In this document: in pieces, positions 27,027 to 35,111 of the stretch
How positions within the stretch are numbered: the first letter of the stretch is position 1
Layout of the letters: each line of letters starts with the position of its first letter
NCBI GenBank assembly: GCA_002825515.1
Contig: PJET01000003.1
Span: 29,887-93,886, forward strand
Origin: Candidatus Thorarchaeota archaeon MP11T_1
GTDB taxonomy: Archaea; Asgardarchaeota; Thorarchaeia; Thorarchaeales; Thorarchaeaceae
Length of the DNA stretch: 64,000 bases
Direction: 5' to 3'
The notes under the pieces: model-generated
The model's input: the letters and a program-made list of their open reading frames with translations, nothing else
Database searches by the model: none
What the model was told of the DNA's origin: nothing
Made by a program: the position numbers and the translations under genes

Positions 27027-27770
27027 TTACATCTGGGGGTCAAACAACCGAATCTCGCGTATTAGTTCCTCAGCAGTATCTATTTCTGATATACATAAAG
27101 GTAGATGTATACTGTCAGCTATTCGTATCGCAAGTGGGTCTAATTCTTTTATCCCTTGAAGTATAACCACTGCGGGTTTTACTGCAGCAGAGGTGCCAAT
27201 CTGACTAGCTTTAATGGCCACCATTGGAGAACGGCCTGTTGTGACATTTGTAAGAATGGCGCCTCGTTGGGTTGTTCCACCATATAGCCGGAGAAGCTGT
27301 TGAGGGGTTAAGCTAACTATGGCTTTTATGCTATCAAGAGCTGTATAACCATAGATGTCTCTATCAAGTAAATTTCGATGAGTAAGAACTTTGCAGTTAA
27401 GATATTCTACAAGCAATCTTGAAGGTATTGGAAATCCAAATTCGCGACTGTCAAGAATTGCATCTGAAGCGATTTCGGGGACTATTAGTTTCTCAAGTGC
27501 CATAGCTACCCTTCCGCCATCAGAAGCATCCATCTCAATTAGCCCTTCGACAAACCGCTTAATGGTTTCAACTCGAGGTGATTTTCGTCTACCACTTTCA
27601 TAGTCACTGATGACTGAAGGTGATACATTAAGATACTTGGCGAGATTCTTCTGAGAGATATGAAATCTTTCGCGCCATCGTCGCATAACAGCGCCAGGGT
27701 CATTTTCAGCGAGACATATCTCACCAGCCATTGCTTCTGCTAGCCTTCGGAGAGCCTCACTAGTGTCCAT
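27027..27770 (-). CDS. XRE-type HTH transcription regulator (COG1709-like)
   Basis: 247 residues. Residues about 30-85 are an XRE helix-turn-helix (ISQKNLAKYLNVSPSVISDY). The remainder is a conserved archaeal ligand-like domain (GYTALDSIKAIVSL, GGTTQRGAILTNVTTGRSPM). The start was set at ATG 27770 (MDTSEALRRL); the longer frame has a hydrophobic stretch unlike the family. It diverges from the GPN gene. Confidence 0.83.
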   Translation of the reverse strand: MDTSEALRRLAEAMAGEICLAENDPGAVMRRWRERFHISQKNLAKYLNVSPSVISDYESGRRKSPRVETIKRFVEGLIEMDASDGGRVAMALEKLIVPEIASDAILDSREFGFPIPSRLLVEYLNCKVLTHRNLLDRDIYGYTALDSIKAIVSLTPQQLLRLYGGTTQRGAILTNVTTGRSPMVAIKASQIGTSAAVKPAVVILQGIKELDPLAIRIADSIHLPLCISEIDTAEELIREIRLFDPQM

Positions 27771-27922
27771 AATATGATTGCCCTTTAAAATCGCTATAAG
27801 AGTTGCGTAGACGCTAATTTGGACTCTGTTTAATGTGGATAGAGAAAGGAGGTTTATAGAAAATTGGAATCGTACCGAAGAACTCAAAGAGGTTGATTCA
27901 ATAATTCTTGCTGGTACTGCAG

Positions 27923-28687
27923 ATGTATTTCACATTCATTGTTGGTACAGCAGGCTCAGGTAAGTCCTTGCTGACCGCATCGCTGGAGAAGTGGTTGGTT
28001 GGCTCGGATTTGAGTGTGACTGTAGTTAATCTCGATCCTGGCGTGGATTCTCCCCCGTATACAAGTGATGTTGATATTAGAGAATACGTCGATTATGGTG
28101 AAGTTATGAGCTCGTTTGGCTTGGGTCCAAATGGGGCTCTTGTAGCTTCATTGGACATGGCTGTTAGCAATGTCAATGACATTAGAGATGAAATTATTGA
28201 TACTGACAGAGATTATGTGCTGGTAGACTGTCCAGGTCAAATGGAGCTTTTTGCCTATCGTAATTCTGGACCCCTAATGGTATCAAGTTTGAGAGGTAGT
28301 GATCCAGCACTCTCTCTATATCTACTCGATTCTAATATAGCTCGTACTCCCACAGGATACCTCTCATCGACTCTCTTAGGGATTTCAATCAGTATTCGAT
28401 TTAACCTTCCACAGTTGAATGTCCTGAGCAAGCCAGATATTCTGACTGAGGAAGAGGTAGAAGAAATTGTGGAGTGGGGTTCAGAGTTTTATTTACTTGA
28501 GGAGGCTCTTGAATCATCTTCGGAAGGACTGCCGAGAGAATACTCAAGATCCATTATGGAGATGCTTGAATCACTAGATACAGCTACAGCAAGTGTACCT
28601 GTTTCAGCAAAAGAAATGACTGGAATCGATGTACTATATGGAGAGATGCAACTTATCTTTGCAGGTGGCGATAACCTATACGAGTGA
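27923..28687 (+). CDS. GPN-loop GTPase
   Basis: 254 residues. P-loop VGTAGSGKSLLT, the GPN loop GPNGALVAS, DCPGQMELF (G3) and SKPDIL (G4 variant). GPN proteins are involved in RNA polymerase assembly in eukaryotes and form dimers in archaea. ATG 27923 chosen over TTG 27908. Its stop is 7 bp before the Trm11-like start, so the two are probably one transcript. Confidence 0.92.
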   Translation: MYFTFIVGTAGSGKSLLTASLEKWLVGSDLSVTVVNLDPGVDSPPYTSDVDIREYVDYGEVMSSFGLGPNGALVASLDMAVSNVNDIRDEIIDTDRDYVLVDCPGQMELFAYRNSGPLMVSSLRGSDPALSLYLLDSNIARTPTGYLSSTLLGISISIRFNLPQLNVLSKPDILTEEEVEEIVEWGSEFYLLEEALESSSEGLPREYSRSIMEMLESLDTATASVPVSAKEMTGIDVLYGEMQLIFAGGDNLYE

Positions 28688-28694
28688 TGACTGT

Positions 28695-29726
28695 TTGAGC
28701 AAATATTTTGTCTATATATCTGGTGAACATATTAGTGCGGCTAAAGCAGAAGTCGATGTTTTAGCTCGTTTATCGGAAAGTAATCCTGCAATTGAGTGGG
28801 ATGGACGAATTGGTCTTTTAGATTCTCAAAAAAATCCGATTCCATTTCTCCTTAAGAGAGCTGCATTGGTTAAGGAAGCTGGGGTTCTACTCGCAAAAAC
28901 AGATTTACAGAGTAACTTGCTTGAAAGTTTGTCTGATGATATTTTGATAAGTAATATCAAACCAAATGAAACATTCTCAGTGAGAACTGTTTCAGAGAAT
29001 AGGGAGTTAACAAACAGCGAACGGCTATCTCTTGAGAATGGTCTTGGAAATCATATCAAACAGCTTATTGGTGCGAGAGTTGATCTTGATAATCCTCAGG
29101 TTCGTATTCTTGTTATATTTACACAAGGGAGTATTCGAGTATGCAAGTCTTATGCTTCAATTCTAAGACCTATATTAAGAACCAGAGAACCAGGAAGAAA
29201 GCCTTTCTTTCATCCTAGTATGATGAATGCCATTCTTGCTAGAGTAATGTGTAATCTTGCGGGCGTCATGCCAAATGAGATTGTACTCGACCCATTTTGT
29301 GGAGGTGGTGGTATTCTATGCGAGGCTGCGTATATTGGTGCGAGAACCGTTGGAATCGATTTGAATTGGCGGTTATTAAAAGGAAGTAAAGTGAATCTTT
29401 CATCTGTTGGAAACAATTTTAGCATTGTTCAAGGAGATGTTCGTAATTTGCCAGTTGGCGGATGTGATTGTATAGTAACTGATCCACCCTATGGTAGAAC
29501 AAGTTCAACGAGAGGCGCTCAGGCTATTGGGCTTGTCGAGGCTCTTTTTGAAAGAGTTGATTCTATTCTTCGTCGTAATAAAGAGAGCGTGTGTATTTGC
29601 GGAAGCAGTGATATGAATCTTCAAAATTTAGCTGAAAATAAAGGACTTTTTGTGAGTAAGGTTATTCGAGTTAGAGTTCATCGTGGATTAGTAAGGGAGA
29701 TACTAACACTGGGGTTTAATGGTTGA
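28695..29726 (+). CDS. Trm11/Trm-G10-type tRNA guanine-N2 methyltransferase
   Basis: 343 residues, TTG start just after the GPN stop. An N-terminal THUMP-type RNA-binding region (residues about 1-150) and a C-terminal Rossmann methyltransferase with FHPSMMNAILARVMCNLA, DPFCGGGGILCEAA (motif I) and TDPPYGRTSS (catalytic NPPY-type motif). Archaeal homologues make m2G/m2,2G at tRNA position 10. It overlaps the convergent UPF0201 gene by 11 bp. Confidence 0.9.
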   Translation: MSKYFVYISGEHISAAKAEVDVLARLSESNPAIEWDGRIGLLDSQKNPIPFLLKRAALVKEAGVLLAKTDLQSNLLESLSDDILISNIKPNETFSVRTVSENRELTNSERLSLENGLGNHIKQLIGARVDLDNPQVRILVIFTQGSIRVCKSYASILRPILRTREPGRKPFFHPSMMNAILARVMCNLAGVMPNEIVLDPFCGGGGILCEAAYIGARTVGIDLNWRLLKGSKVNLSSVGNNFSIVQGDVRNLPVGGCDCIVTDPPYGRTSSTRGAQAIGLVEALFERVDSILRRNKESVCICGSSDMNLQNLAENKGLFVSKVIRVRVHRGLVREILTLGFNG

Positions 29727-30141
29727 TAATTCTCCCATTTTTTGTTGGAGGAGCAAACCAATTAATAAAATCCTCAAATTCCGATTTGGAATCAAAAGAA
29801 ATTATGATTTCAATACTGCCTAAGGGCGGCAATTCTTGATCATCATCAATGATTCGAGTCTTTCCTGCAAAGGCGGTCTGTTTATCGAAGTGGATTTTAG
29901 TAGATGTCCCATTCCAGTTTATGCTCAATCGTTTTCGAGCGGCATCAATGATTCGATTTTCATGGATAGTTTGACGTACGAGATTTAGAGTATCCCGATT
30001 AGTAGAGGAGAAAGAGATTTCTTGAGTTTGATTACTATCGATAATTGAGAGATCAGACCTACCTAGAACATTCTCAATACTTGTTGAAACTTTATTGATA
30101 TCTTCTGTAGGATTCACAGGGCATATTACAAGAACTTCCAT
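29716..30141 (-). CDS. UPF0201 family protein (predicted RNA-binding)
   Basis: 141 residues. Family features: an N-terminal strand CPVNPTEDINKV, a helix LVRQTIHENRIIDAARKRL, the FDKQTAFAGKTRI segment, then PPLGSIEIIISF. In some archaea this family is fused to the UPF0200 kinase-like protein, which here is the gene 1 bp upstream. The pairing supports both assignments. Function is unknown, with RNA binding proposed. Confidence 0.82.
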   Translation of the reverse strand: MEVLVICPVNPTEDINKVSTSIENVLGRSDLSIIDSNQTQEISFSSTNRDTLNLVRQTIHENRIIDAARKRLSINWNGTSTKIHFDKQTAFAGKTRIIDDDQELPPLGSIEIIISFDSKSEFEDFINWFAPPTKNGRIINH

Positions 30142-30142
30142 C

Positions 30143-30682
30143 TCAGATTAGCCTCATCACTAATTCTTTGGACTGTTCTTTGAATTCGGAGAGTGTACCT
30201 TCATTTACAAGCATGATATCACTTAGTGCGATTACTCCTCCTAAACCTACTGAGATTTCTCTGATATCACGTTCGCGAAATACTTCCCAACTAGGAGGCG
30301 CATCCTCACGATTTCGTTCACGGAGTCTTGCATAGCGCTCTTTTGGAGAGGCATGAACACAGACAATTACAACAGATTCAGCGCAGTCATCAAAGACATC
30401 GATTTCAGCGATGCTTCTACAACCCTCTATGACGATTATCTCAGATTCAAGTTTTTTCAATTCATCTACACAGAATAGAGCCACTGCGCCAGCACCTTTC
30501 TTTTCCCGAAGCTCCAACATGATATTTTTTGTATTCTCTGGATTTGGTTCAAGACCACGTCTACGAGTTTCTTCACGTATCACATCACCCATTACAATTA
30601 CTGGAACGCCAGCATCATGGAATGCTTGGGCAACTCCACTTTTTCCAGCCCCAGGCATACCAGTCACAATCACTAATTTCAT
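30143..30682 (-). CDS. UPF0200 P-loop kinase-like protein (dephospho-CoA/nucleotide kinase-like)
   Basis: 179 residues. P-loop MPGAGKSG near the N-terminus, then GDVIREETRRRGLEPNPENT and a lid-like ARLRERNREDAPPSW segment. Nucleoside/CoA kinase fold. ATG 30682 is chosen because GGTGG lies just upstream. Fusion of UPF0200 and UPF0201 in other archaea makes a shared pathway probable. Substrate unknown. Confidence 0.83.
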   Translation of the reverse strand: MKLVIVTGMPGAGKSGVAQAFHDAGVPVIVMGDVIREETRRRGLEPNPENTKNIMLELREKKGAGAVALFCVDELKKLESEIIVIEGCRSIAEIDVFDDCAESVVIVCVHASPKERYARLRERNREDAPPSWEVFRERDIREISVGLGGVIALSDIMLVNEGTLSEFKEQSKELVMRLI

Positions 30683-30845
30683 CTTTTCCACCAGGATTCT
30701 TTGGTTATATCATGTGATTAAGAAGCACTTTGGTTTGATATATACAACTACGCCTTCGTTTCGTAATTACCCTTTAAGAATTCACTTAGAACCATCTATC
30801 GTCATCGTAATATTGTGGACTAGTATATAGAATAGTCAGTCATTT

Positions 30846-31427
30846 GTGGATGTGTTAGATGTGAGTTCTATTGTCAGAGCTTTCTTGAGCATCAATATTG
30901 AGGATCAATCGTTATTATCTAAAATTCAAAACATACAGAAAACGCTTGACTTGACAGCTGCTAAGATGAAGATTATCAAGCGTGAAGAGATTCATTTTAC
31001 CCTACGTTTTTTTGGTGATACTCCACTGCAAAGACTAGATCAGATTCAAGCATGTCTTGAAAGAGTTGAGATTAATCCCTTTAAGATTGAAATTGCAGGG
31101 ATTGGGTCATTTCCCAATAAAAGAAGACCAAGAATCATTTGGGTTGGAGTTACCGAAAACGCATCTCAGGTTCTGAAACTAAAGAATGAGATTGACTCAT
31201 CTTTAATTGAGATTGGTTACCACCCAGAGAAAAAGTACACTCCTCATGCGACCATTGCTAGGGTCCGTTATGTGAAAGATTCAAAACGAATTACTGAAAA
31301 TTTGGAAAATCTGGCTGATGAAGTACTTGGAGAAATGACTGTCGAGAAAATCAAAATGATGAAGAGTACTTTAACGCCCTCAGGTCCCATCTACGAGTGT
31401 CTATGGGAGATTGGGTGTGAGGTTTGA
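30846..31427 (+). CDS. thpR: RNA 2',3'-cyclic phosphodiesterase (ThpR / 2H family)
   Basis: Up to 193 residues. Both HxTx motifs of the 2H superfamily are present: HFTLRF and HATIAR. Opens 2',3'-cyclic phosphate RNA ends; relevant to tRNA intron processing, and an intron-containing tRNA-Pro gene lies 6 bp downstream, convergent. The start is unclear: GTG 30846, 30852 and 30861 are in frame, while the family usually begins MVRAF-like, which would be an ATT at 30870. Confidence 0.9.
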   Translation: MDVLDVSSIVRAFLSINIEDQSLLSKIQNIQKTLDLTAAKMKIIKREEIHFTLRFFGDTPLQRLDQIQACLERVEINPFKIEIAGIGSFPNKRRPRIIWVGVTENASQVLKLKNEIDSSLIEIGYHPEKKYTPHATIARVRYVKDSKRITENLENLADEVLGEMTVEKIKMMKSTLTPSGPIYECLWEIGCEV

Positions 31428-31433
31428 ATAAAA

Positions 31434-31572
31434 TGGTGGGCCGGGGGAGACTTATTCCGGTTTGGGAAAGTCCCAAATCGTTTGAACTCCCGATCTCTTG
31501 CATTCTGTGACTTGAGGCTTGAATTCCTCAGTCGCCCCAAGCAAGAATCATACCAAGCTAGACTACCGACCC
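31434..31572 (-). tRNA. tRNA-Pro(GGG) with two introns
   Basis: Acceptor GGGTCGG/CCGGCCC, discriminator A and encoded CCA (31434-31436). Anticodon stem CTTGC/GCAAG encloses TTGGGG, then a 32-base intron (31503-31534, forming GACTGAGG/CCTC-A-AGTC hairpin), then T38. The spliced loop TTGGGGT gives anticodon GGG. The T stem GGGAG/CTCCC is split by a 30-base intron (31452-31481) with a 7-bp hairpin TTTGGGA-CTT-TCCCAAA. Splicing restores T loop TTCAAGT. The T-loop intron occupies the same place as the one in tRNA-Ser. Confidence 0.87.
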
Positions 31573-31671
31573 GTGCAAACATGAGGTTTGGGGTGACTCA
31601 TGACTAGGGATGCGGTGTTTCATAGTAAAGATAAACATTACCAATATTTGGACGATTTATGAAAATATCTG

Positions 31672-31683
31672 GAACACGTGTTC
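31672..31683. repeat. 12-bp perfect palindrome upstream of the HDAC-like gene
   Basis: GAACACGTGTTC is a perfect palindrome about 95 bp before the HDAC start and between the tRNA-Pro gene and HDAC. It could be a regulator binding site. A TATA-like TTTATGAAAA lies beside it at 31665-31674. Confidence 0.4.
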
Positions 31684-31778
31684 TGTGAATTTTTGTCTTC
31701 GATTGTCATGGCTTCAAACTTATCAGTAGCTTCATAATTCCCGAAGGTACTGGATTTGAAACTGGAGATGACAATGTA

Positions 31779-32828
31779 ATGGTCACTGATTTGGTATACC
31801 ACGATATCTTCGTTGAACATGTGATGTCTCCAAGTCATCCAGAAAGTCCAGATCGGCTAAGAAGTGCATTGAGTTCAATTAGAGCTGCAGGTCTACTGGA
31901 TGGTCAAAAAGCGAGTCTCCTAACTCCACACAAAGCTCCTCTAAGTGAGGTGCATCTTCTTCATAGTAAGGAGTATCTTGAGGGAATAAAAGCAAAATCA
32001 GAGAGGGGTGGAGGGATTTATACAATGGACACTTCAGTTAATTCATATACATATGATGCTGCATTACTAGCCGCTGGAGGAGGAATAGAAGCAGTTGATA
32101 GGGTCATGCAGGGAGATTCTGAAAATGCATTTGTATTATGTAGACCACCCGGTCATCATGCTGAATATGAACGAGCTTTTGGGTTTTGTTTTATCAATAA
32201 TGTGGCTGTAGCAGCTAAACACCTTTTGGAAAATCATGCAGTTGAACGTGTATTGATAGTTGATTATGATGCCCATCATGGAAATGGAACACAACGTAGT
32301 TTTTACTCTTCTAAAGATGTGTTTTATGTGGGACTTCATCAGGATGGCAGAACTTTGTTCCCAGGATCTGGTTTTCCAAATGAGATTGGAGCAGGTGAAG
32401 GAGAGGGATATACAATAAATTTGGCAATGCATCCCGGGGCAGGAGATCGTTCTTATGATCGAGCGTTTTCTCAGGTAGTCGAGCCTATAGCTGCGTCGTA
32501 TGATCCAGATTTCATACTTGTGTCAGTTGGCTATGATGGACATTTCATGGATCCCTTGACTAATCTTGGACTAACCACAACTGGTTTTGGAATGATGAAT
32601 ACCAAGCTGAAACAGATAGCTAGTTCATACGCTGATGGAAGAATTGTATGTTTTCTTGAGGGGGGTTATAATCTTGAGGTCATGGGTATGTGTTCATTGA
32701 ATCTTCTTCAAGAGCTAATAGGCATGAATGTCACTTCATTCGATGATGATTACAAAGAGAGCAAAATAGCAAGTGACTATACAGAGAAACTAATTGAGAA
32801 GATTATCGCAGATTCGCCTCTACTTTAA
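31779..32828 (+). CDS. Histone deacetylase-family amidohydrolase (class II-like)
   Basis: 349 residues. Zinc and charge-relay residues are all visible: RPPGHHAEY, VDYDAHHGNGTQRSFY, VGYDGHFMDPL and FLEGGYNLEV (transition-state Tyr). Substrate could be acetylated proteins or an acetylpolyamine/acetoin-type small molecule. GGAGATGA seven bases before ATG supports this start. It converges on the hel308 gene with 3 bp between them. Confidence 0.92.
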   Translation: MVTDLVYHDIFVEHVMSPSHPESPDRLRSALSSIRAAGLLDGQKASLLTPHKAPLSEVHLLHSKEYLEGIKAKSERGGGIYTMDTSVNSYTYDAALLAAGGGIEAVDRVMQGDSENAFVLCRPPGHHAEYERAFGFCFINNVAVAAKHLLENHAVERVLIVDYDAHHGNGTQRSFYSSKDVFYVGLHQDGRTLFPGSGFPNEIGAGEGEGYTINLAMHPGAGDRSYDRAFSQVVEPIAASYDPDFILVSVGYDGHFMDPLTNLGLTTTGFGMMNTKLKQIASSYADGRIVCFLEGGYNLEVMGMCSLNLLQELIGMNVTSFDDDYKESKIASDYTEKLIEKIIADSPLL

Positions 32829-32831
32829 TAA

Positions 32832-35066
32832 TTAATCACCAAAATCTTCTAACAGCGTCTGCATCGACTCTATATCATCATCTTCAAACAAATCTTCAGG
32901 ATCAGAGGCTGTTATTTTTATATCAATACCTAGTTGTTTTTTAATTGACTCTGCTATTGAAGTGCCAATAGTTGGTATTCGTGCTAATTCTTCTATGGGA
33001 ACTTGATATAGATTGGATAAGTTAATCAATCTATGATTGTGGAGCATTCTACCCCTTACTCGTCCAACTCCTTTGAGACTTACAAGTTCTAAAATATCTG
33101 AACGAACTCCATGACGAAGACGTAATTTCAAATTATTGAGAAACGGAATATGACTGGTTGCATTAGATATTCTAGAGATTTCATGTGCTGCATATGTCAG
33201 CCATTCTGCAGATTGTACAAATCGATGGACATCACCCATACCAACATTGTATCTTTCTGTAATATCCCTCTCAGTTTTTTCAGAGATCCAATCTTGAAGC
33301 AGCAAAGCAGTCTTTACCTGTGCCAAGAATTCTGAGTAGGCACGAGGACTCTCTTCGATAGGTGGTTCAATCATAAGATCATCAAGAAGATCATCTACAG
33401 TGACTTCATACTCTTCAGCCTCTGATCTTGTCACATATGTTAATGGTTGGTCTGGAGAATGGCATATTAGATGTAGAATCCCTATCATACTATGACTATC
33501 TGTTCCAGACAAGACATCGCGGAATAATATCGCTGTATAGGAATCAATGTATAACTGAGAAGTTCTCCTTCCAAGTAGTGTGGCATTATAAGAACCATCA
33601 GAGCTCGTTTCGATTAGACTACCTTCCTCAAGAAACCCTAAGGCTGATGAAACATGTTGATTAATCTCCCATTGGTCAAATTGATGCGAGAAGAATGTCC
33701 CTTTAATTAGAGAGTCTATCTCTTCACGATTTCTTGTCATTTCAGCGGCAATAGATGCTAGAAGATGAGCTCGAACTGCACGTGGAGAAGCTAATTTGGA
33801 TGTGATTTCTTCAGGCTCTGATAGGGTGTAGTTGTCAATAAGAAAATCATGTTCTGGTTCGGTACGGGCTATTAGAACGGCTTCTCCGTATTTATCATAT
33901 TTTGGCCTGCCGGCTCTTCCAGCCATCTGTTTATACTCGAGAACTGGAATAGGATAGCTACCACGATCTGTTTCAAAACGTCTGTAATCACGAATAATCA
34001 CACGTCTCGAGGGAAGGTTTACTCCAGCTGCCAAAGTTGGAGTAGCAACAATCACTTTCAACAGATTTTCTTTGAAATAGTCCTCGACAAGTGTACGTTC
34101 TTGGTTGTCAAGACCAGCATGATGAAAAGCAGCCCCATTTGCTATAAGTCGTGCAAGTATCTTGGAAGACTCTGGTGCTGAGGGGGCTCTTCCAATTTTG
34201 TTTGCACCTTTAGTAAGTTGTAACATCATTTCATTTGGGATATATCTTCGGAGAAAGGGTGCGAGTTTCTTTGCAATAGTGACAGTTGATCGACGACTTG
34301 AAACAAAGACAAGGACTTGACCATTTTCGTCAAGGGTGTCGCATACAACATCAGCTAATTCATCTCTTCGGGTCCTATTGATATTTCGAAATGTGTTTCT
34401 TCCATTTTTGTAGAAATTAATTCGTCCATCAAAATAGACGCCTTCGCTTAGTGGTACAGGCCTCCAAGTATCTCTGACGAGTTCAGCACCGAGCCAATCG
34501 GCGATCTGATTGGCATTTGAGATTGTTGCACTTAATGCGACGATTTGTATTTCTTTTACGATTTGAGTGAGCTTGGCCAGTACCATCTCAAGTGTAGGGC
34601 CCCTTTTGTGGTCATTGATAAGATGAATTTCATCTGCAACAACAATTCCAATATCATTCATCCATTCAGTCTTATGACGGATTAACGAATCAGCTCGTTC
34701 AGTGGTCACTATCACAATATCTGCATCATGTAAGTTTCTTCCAGGAGAATCATAGTCACCTACAGACATTGAGGTGGTAATACCTAGTGTTTGGTATTTT
34801 TTGAACTCTGTATATTTCTCACGAGCAAGAGATTTTAACGGTACAAGATAGAGCGCTTTCCCACGTCCATCAAGTATTGTTTTGAGCATACAAATTTCAG
34901 CGACTAATGTTTTTCCTGAGCTTGTGGGTATTGCAAGAACAAGGTTTTTTCCATCAAGGACTCCCGTTTTGAAGGCACTAATTTGTGGTGGAAAAAGCTC
35001 TGTTATTCCTTGAGCCTGAAGGTGCATGATTATTTTCCTGTTGATATCAAGCTTGTCAAGTCGAAT
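32832..35066 (-). CDS. hel308: Hel308 (Ski2-family) DNA helicase, probable ATT start
   Basis: About 744 residues. Motif I PTSSGKTLVAE, motif II ADEIHLI (DEIH), motif III LSATISNANQ, motif VI QMAGRAGRP, then winged helix, ratchet and helix-hairpin-helix C-terminal domains (LKGVGRVRGRMLHN, IPTIGTSIAESIKKQ). Unwinds lagging-strand forks. The first ATG (35027) begins at MHLQAQGI, truncating the normal N-terminus; in-frame IRLDKLDINRKIIMHLQAQG upstream matches the Hel308 start. No ATG/GTG/TTG lies between it and the MCM stop, but an ATT at 35066 has GGAGAGT seven bases upstream. Confidence 0.93.
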   Translation of the reverse strand: MRLDKLDINRKIIMHLQAQGITELFPPQISAFKTGVLDGKNLVLAIPTSSGKTLVAEICMLKTILDGRGKALYLVPLKSLAREKYTEFKKYQTLGITTSMSVGDYDSPGRNLHDADIVIVTTERADSLIRHKTEWMNDIGIVVADEIHLINDHKRGPTLEMVLAKLTQIVKEIQIVALSATISNANQIADWLGAELVRDTWRPVPLSEGVYFDGRINFYKNGRNTFRNINRTRRDELADVVCDTLDENGQVLVFVSSRRSTVTIAKKLAPFLRRYIPNEMMLQLTKGANKIGRAPSAPESSKILARLIANGAAFHHAGLDNQERTLVEDYFKENLLKVIVATPTLAAGVNLPSRRVIIRDYRRFETDRGSYPIPVLEYKQMAGRAGRPKYDKYGEAVLIARTEPEHDFLIDNYTLSEPEEITSKLASPRAVRAHLLASIAAEMTRNREEIDSLIKGTFFSHQFDQWEINQHVSSALGFLEEGSLIETSSDGSYNATLLGRRTSQLYIDSYTAILFRDVLSGTDSHSMIGILHLICHSPDQPLTYVTRSEAEEYEVTVDDLLDDLMIEPPIEESPRAYSEFLAQVKTALLLQDWISEKTERDITERYNVGMGDVHRFVQSAEWLTYAAHEISRISNATSHIPFLNNLKLRLRHGVRSDILELVSLKGVGRVRGRMLHNHRLINLSNLYQVPIEELARIPTIGTSIAESIKKQLGIDIKITASDPEDLFEDDDIESMQTLLEDFGD

Positions 35067-35111
35067 TTTTTTTACTCTCCAGGGTCTACTAGTAATATCT
35101 GGGAATCTGGA

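Noticed and set aside
30846..30870. ThpR start at ATT 30870 as a third firm case of ATT initiation.
   Set aside because: Three in-frame GTG codons lie just upstream and the Shine-Dalgarno is weak, so this case is only possible.
31391..31582. Reverse-strand ORF over the tRNA-Pro gene.
   Set aside because: It is a translation of the tRNA and its introns; no family features.
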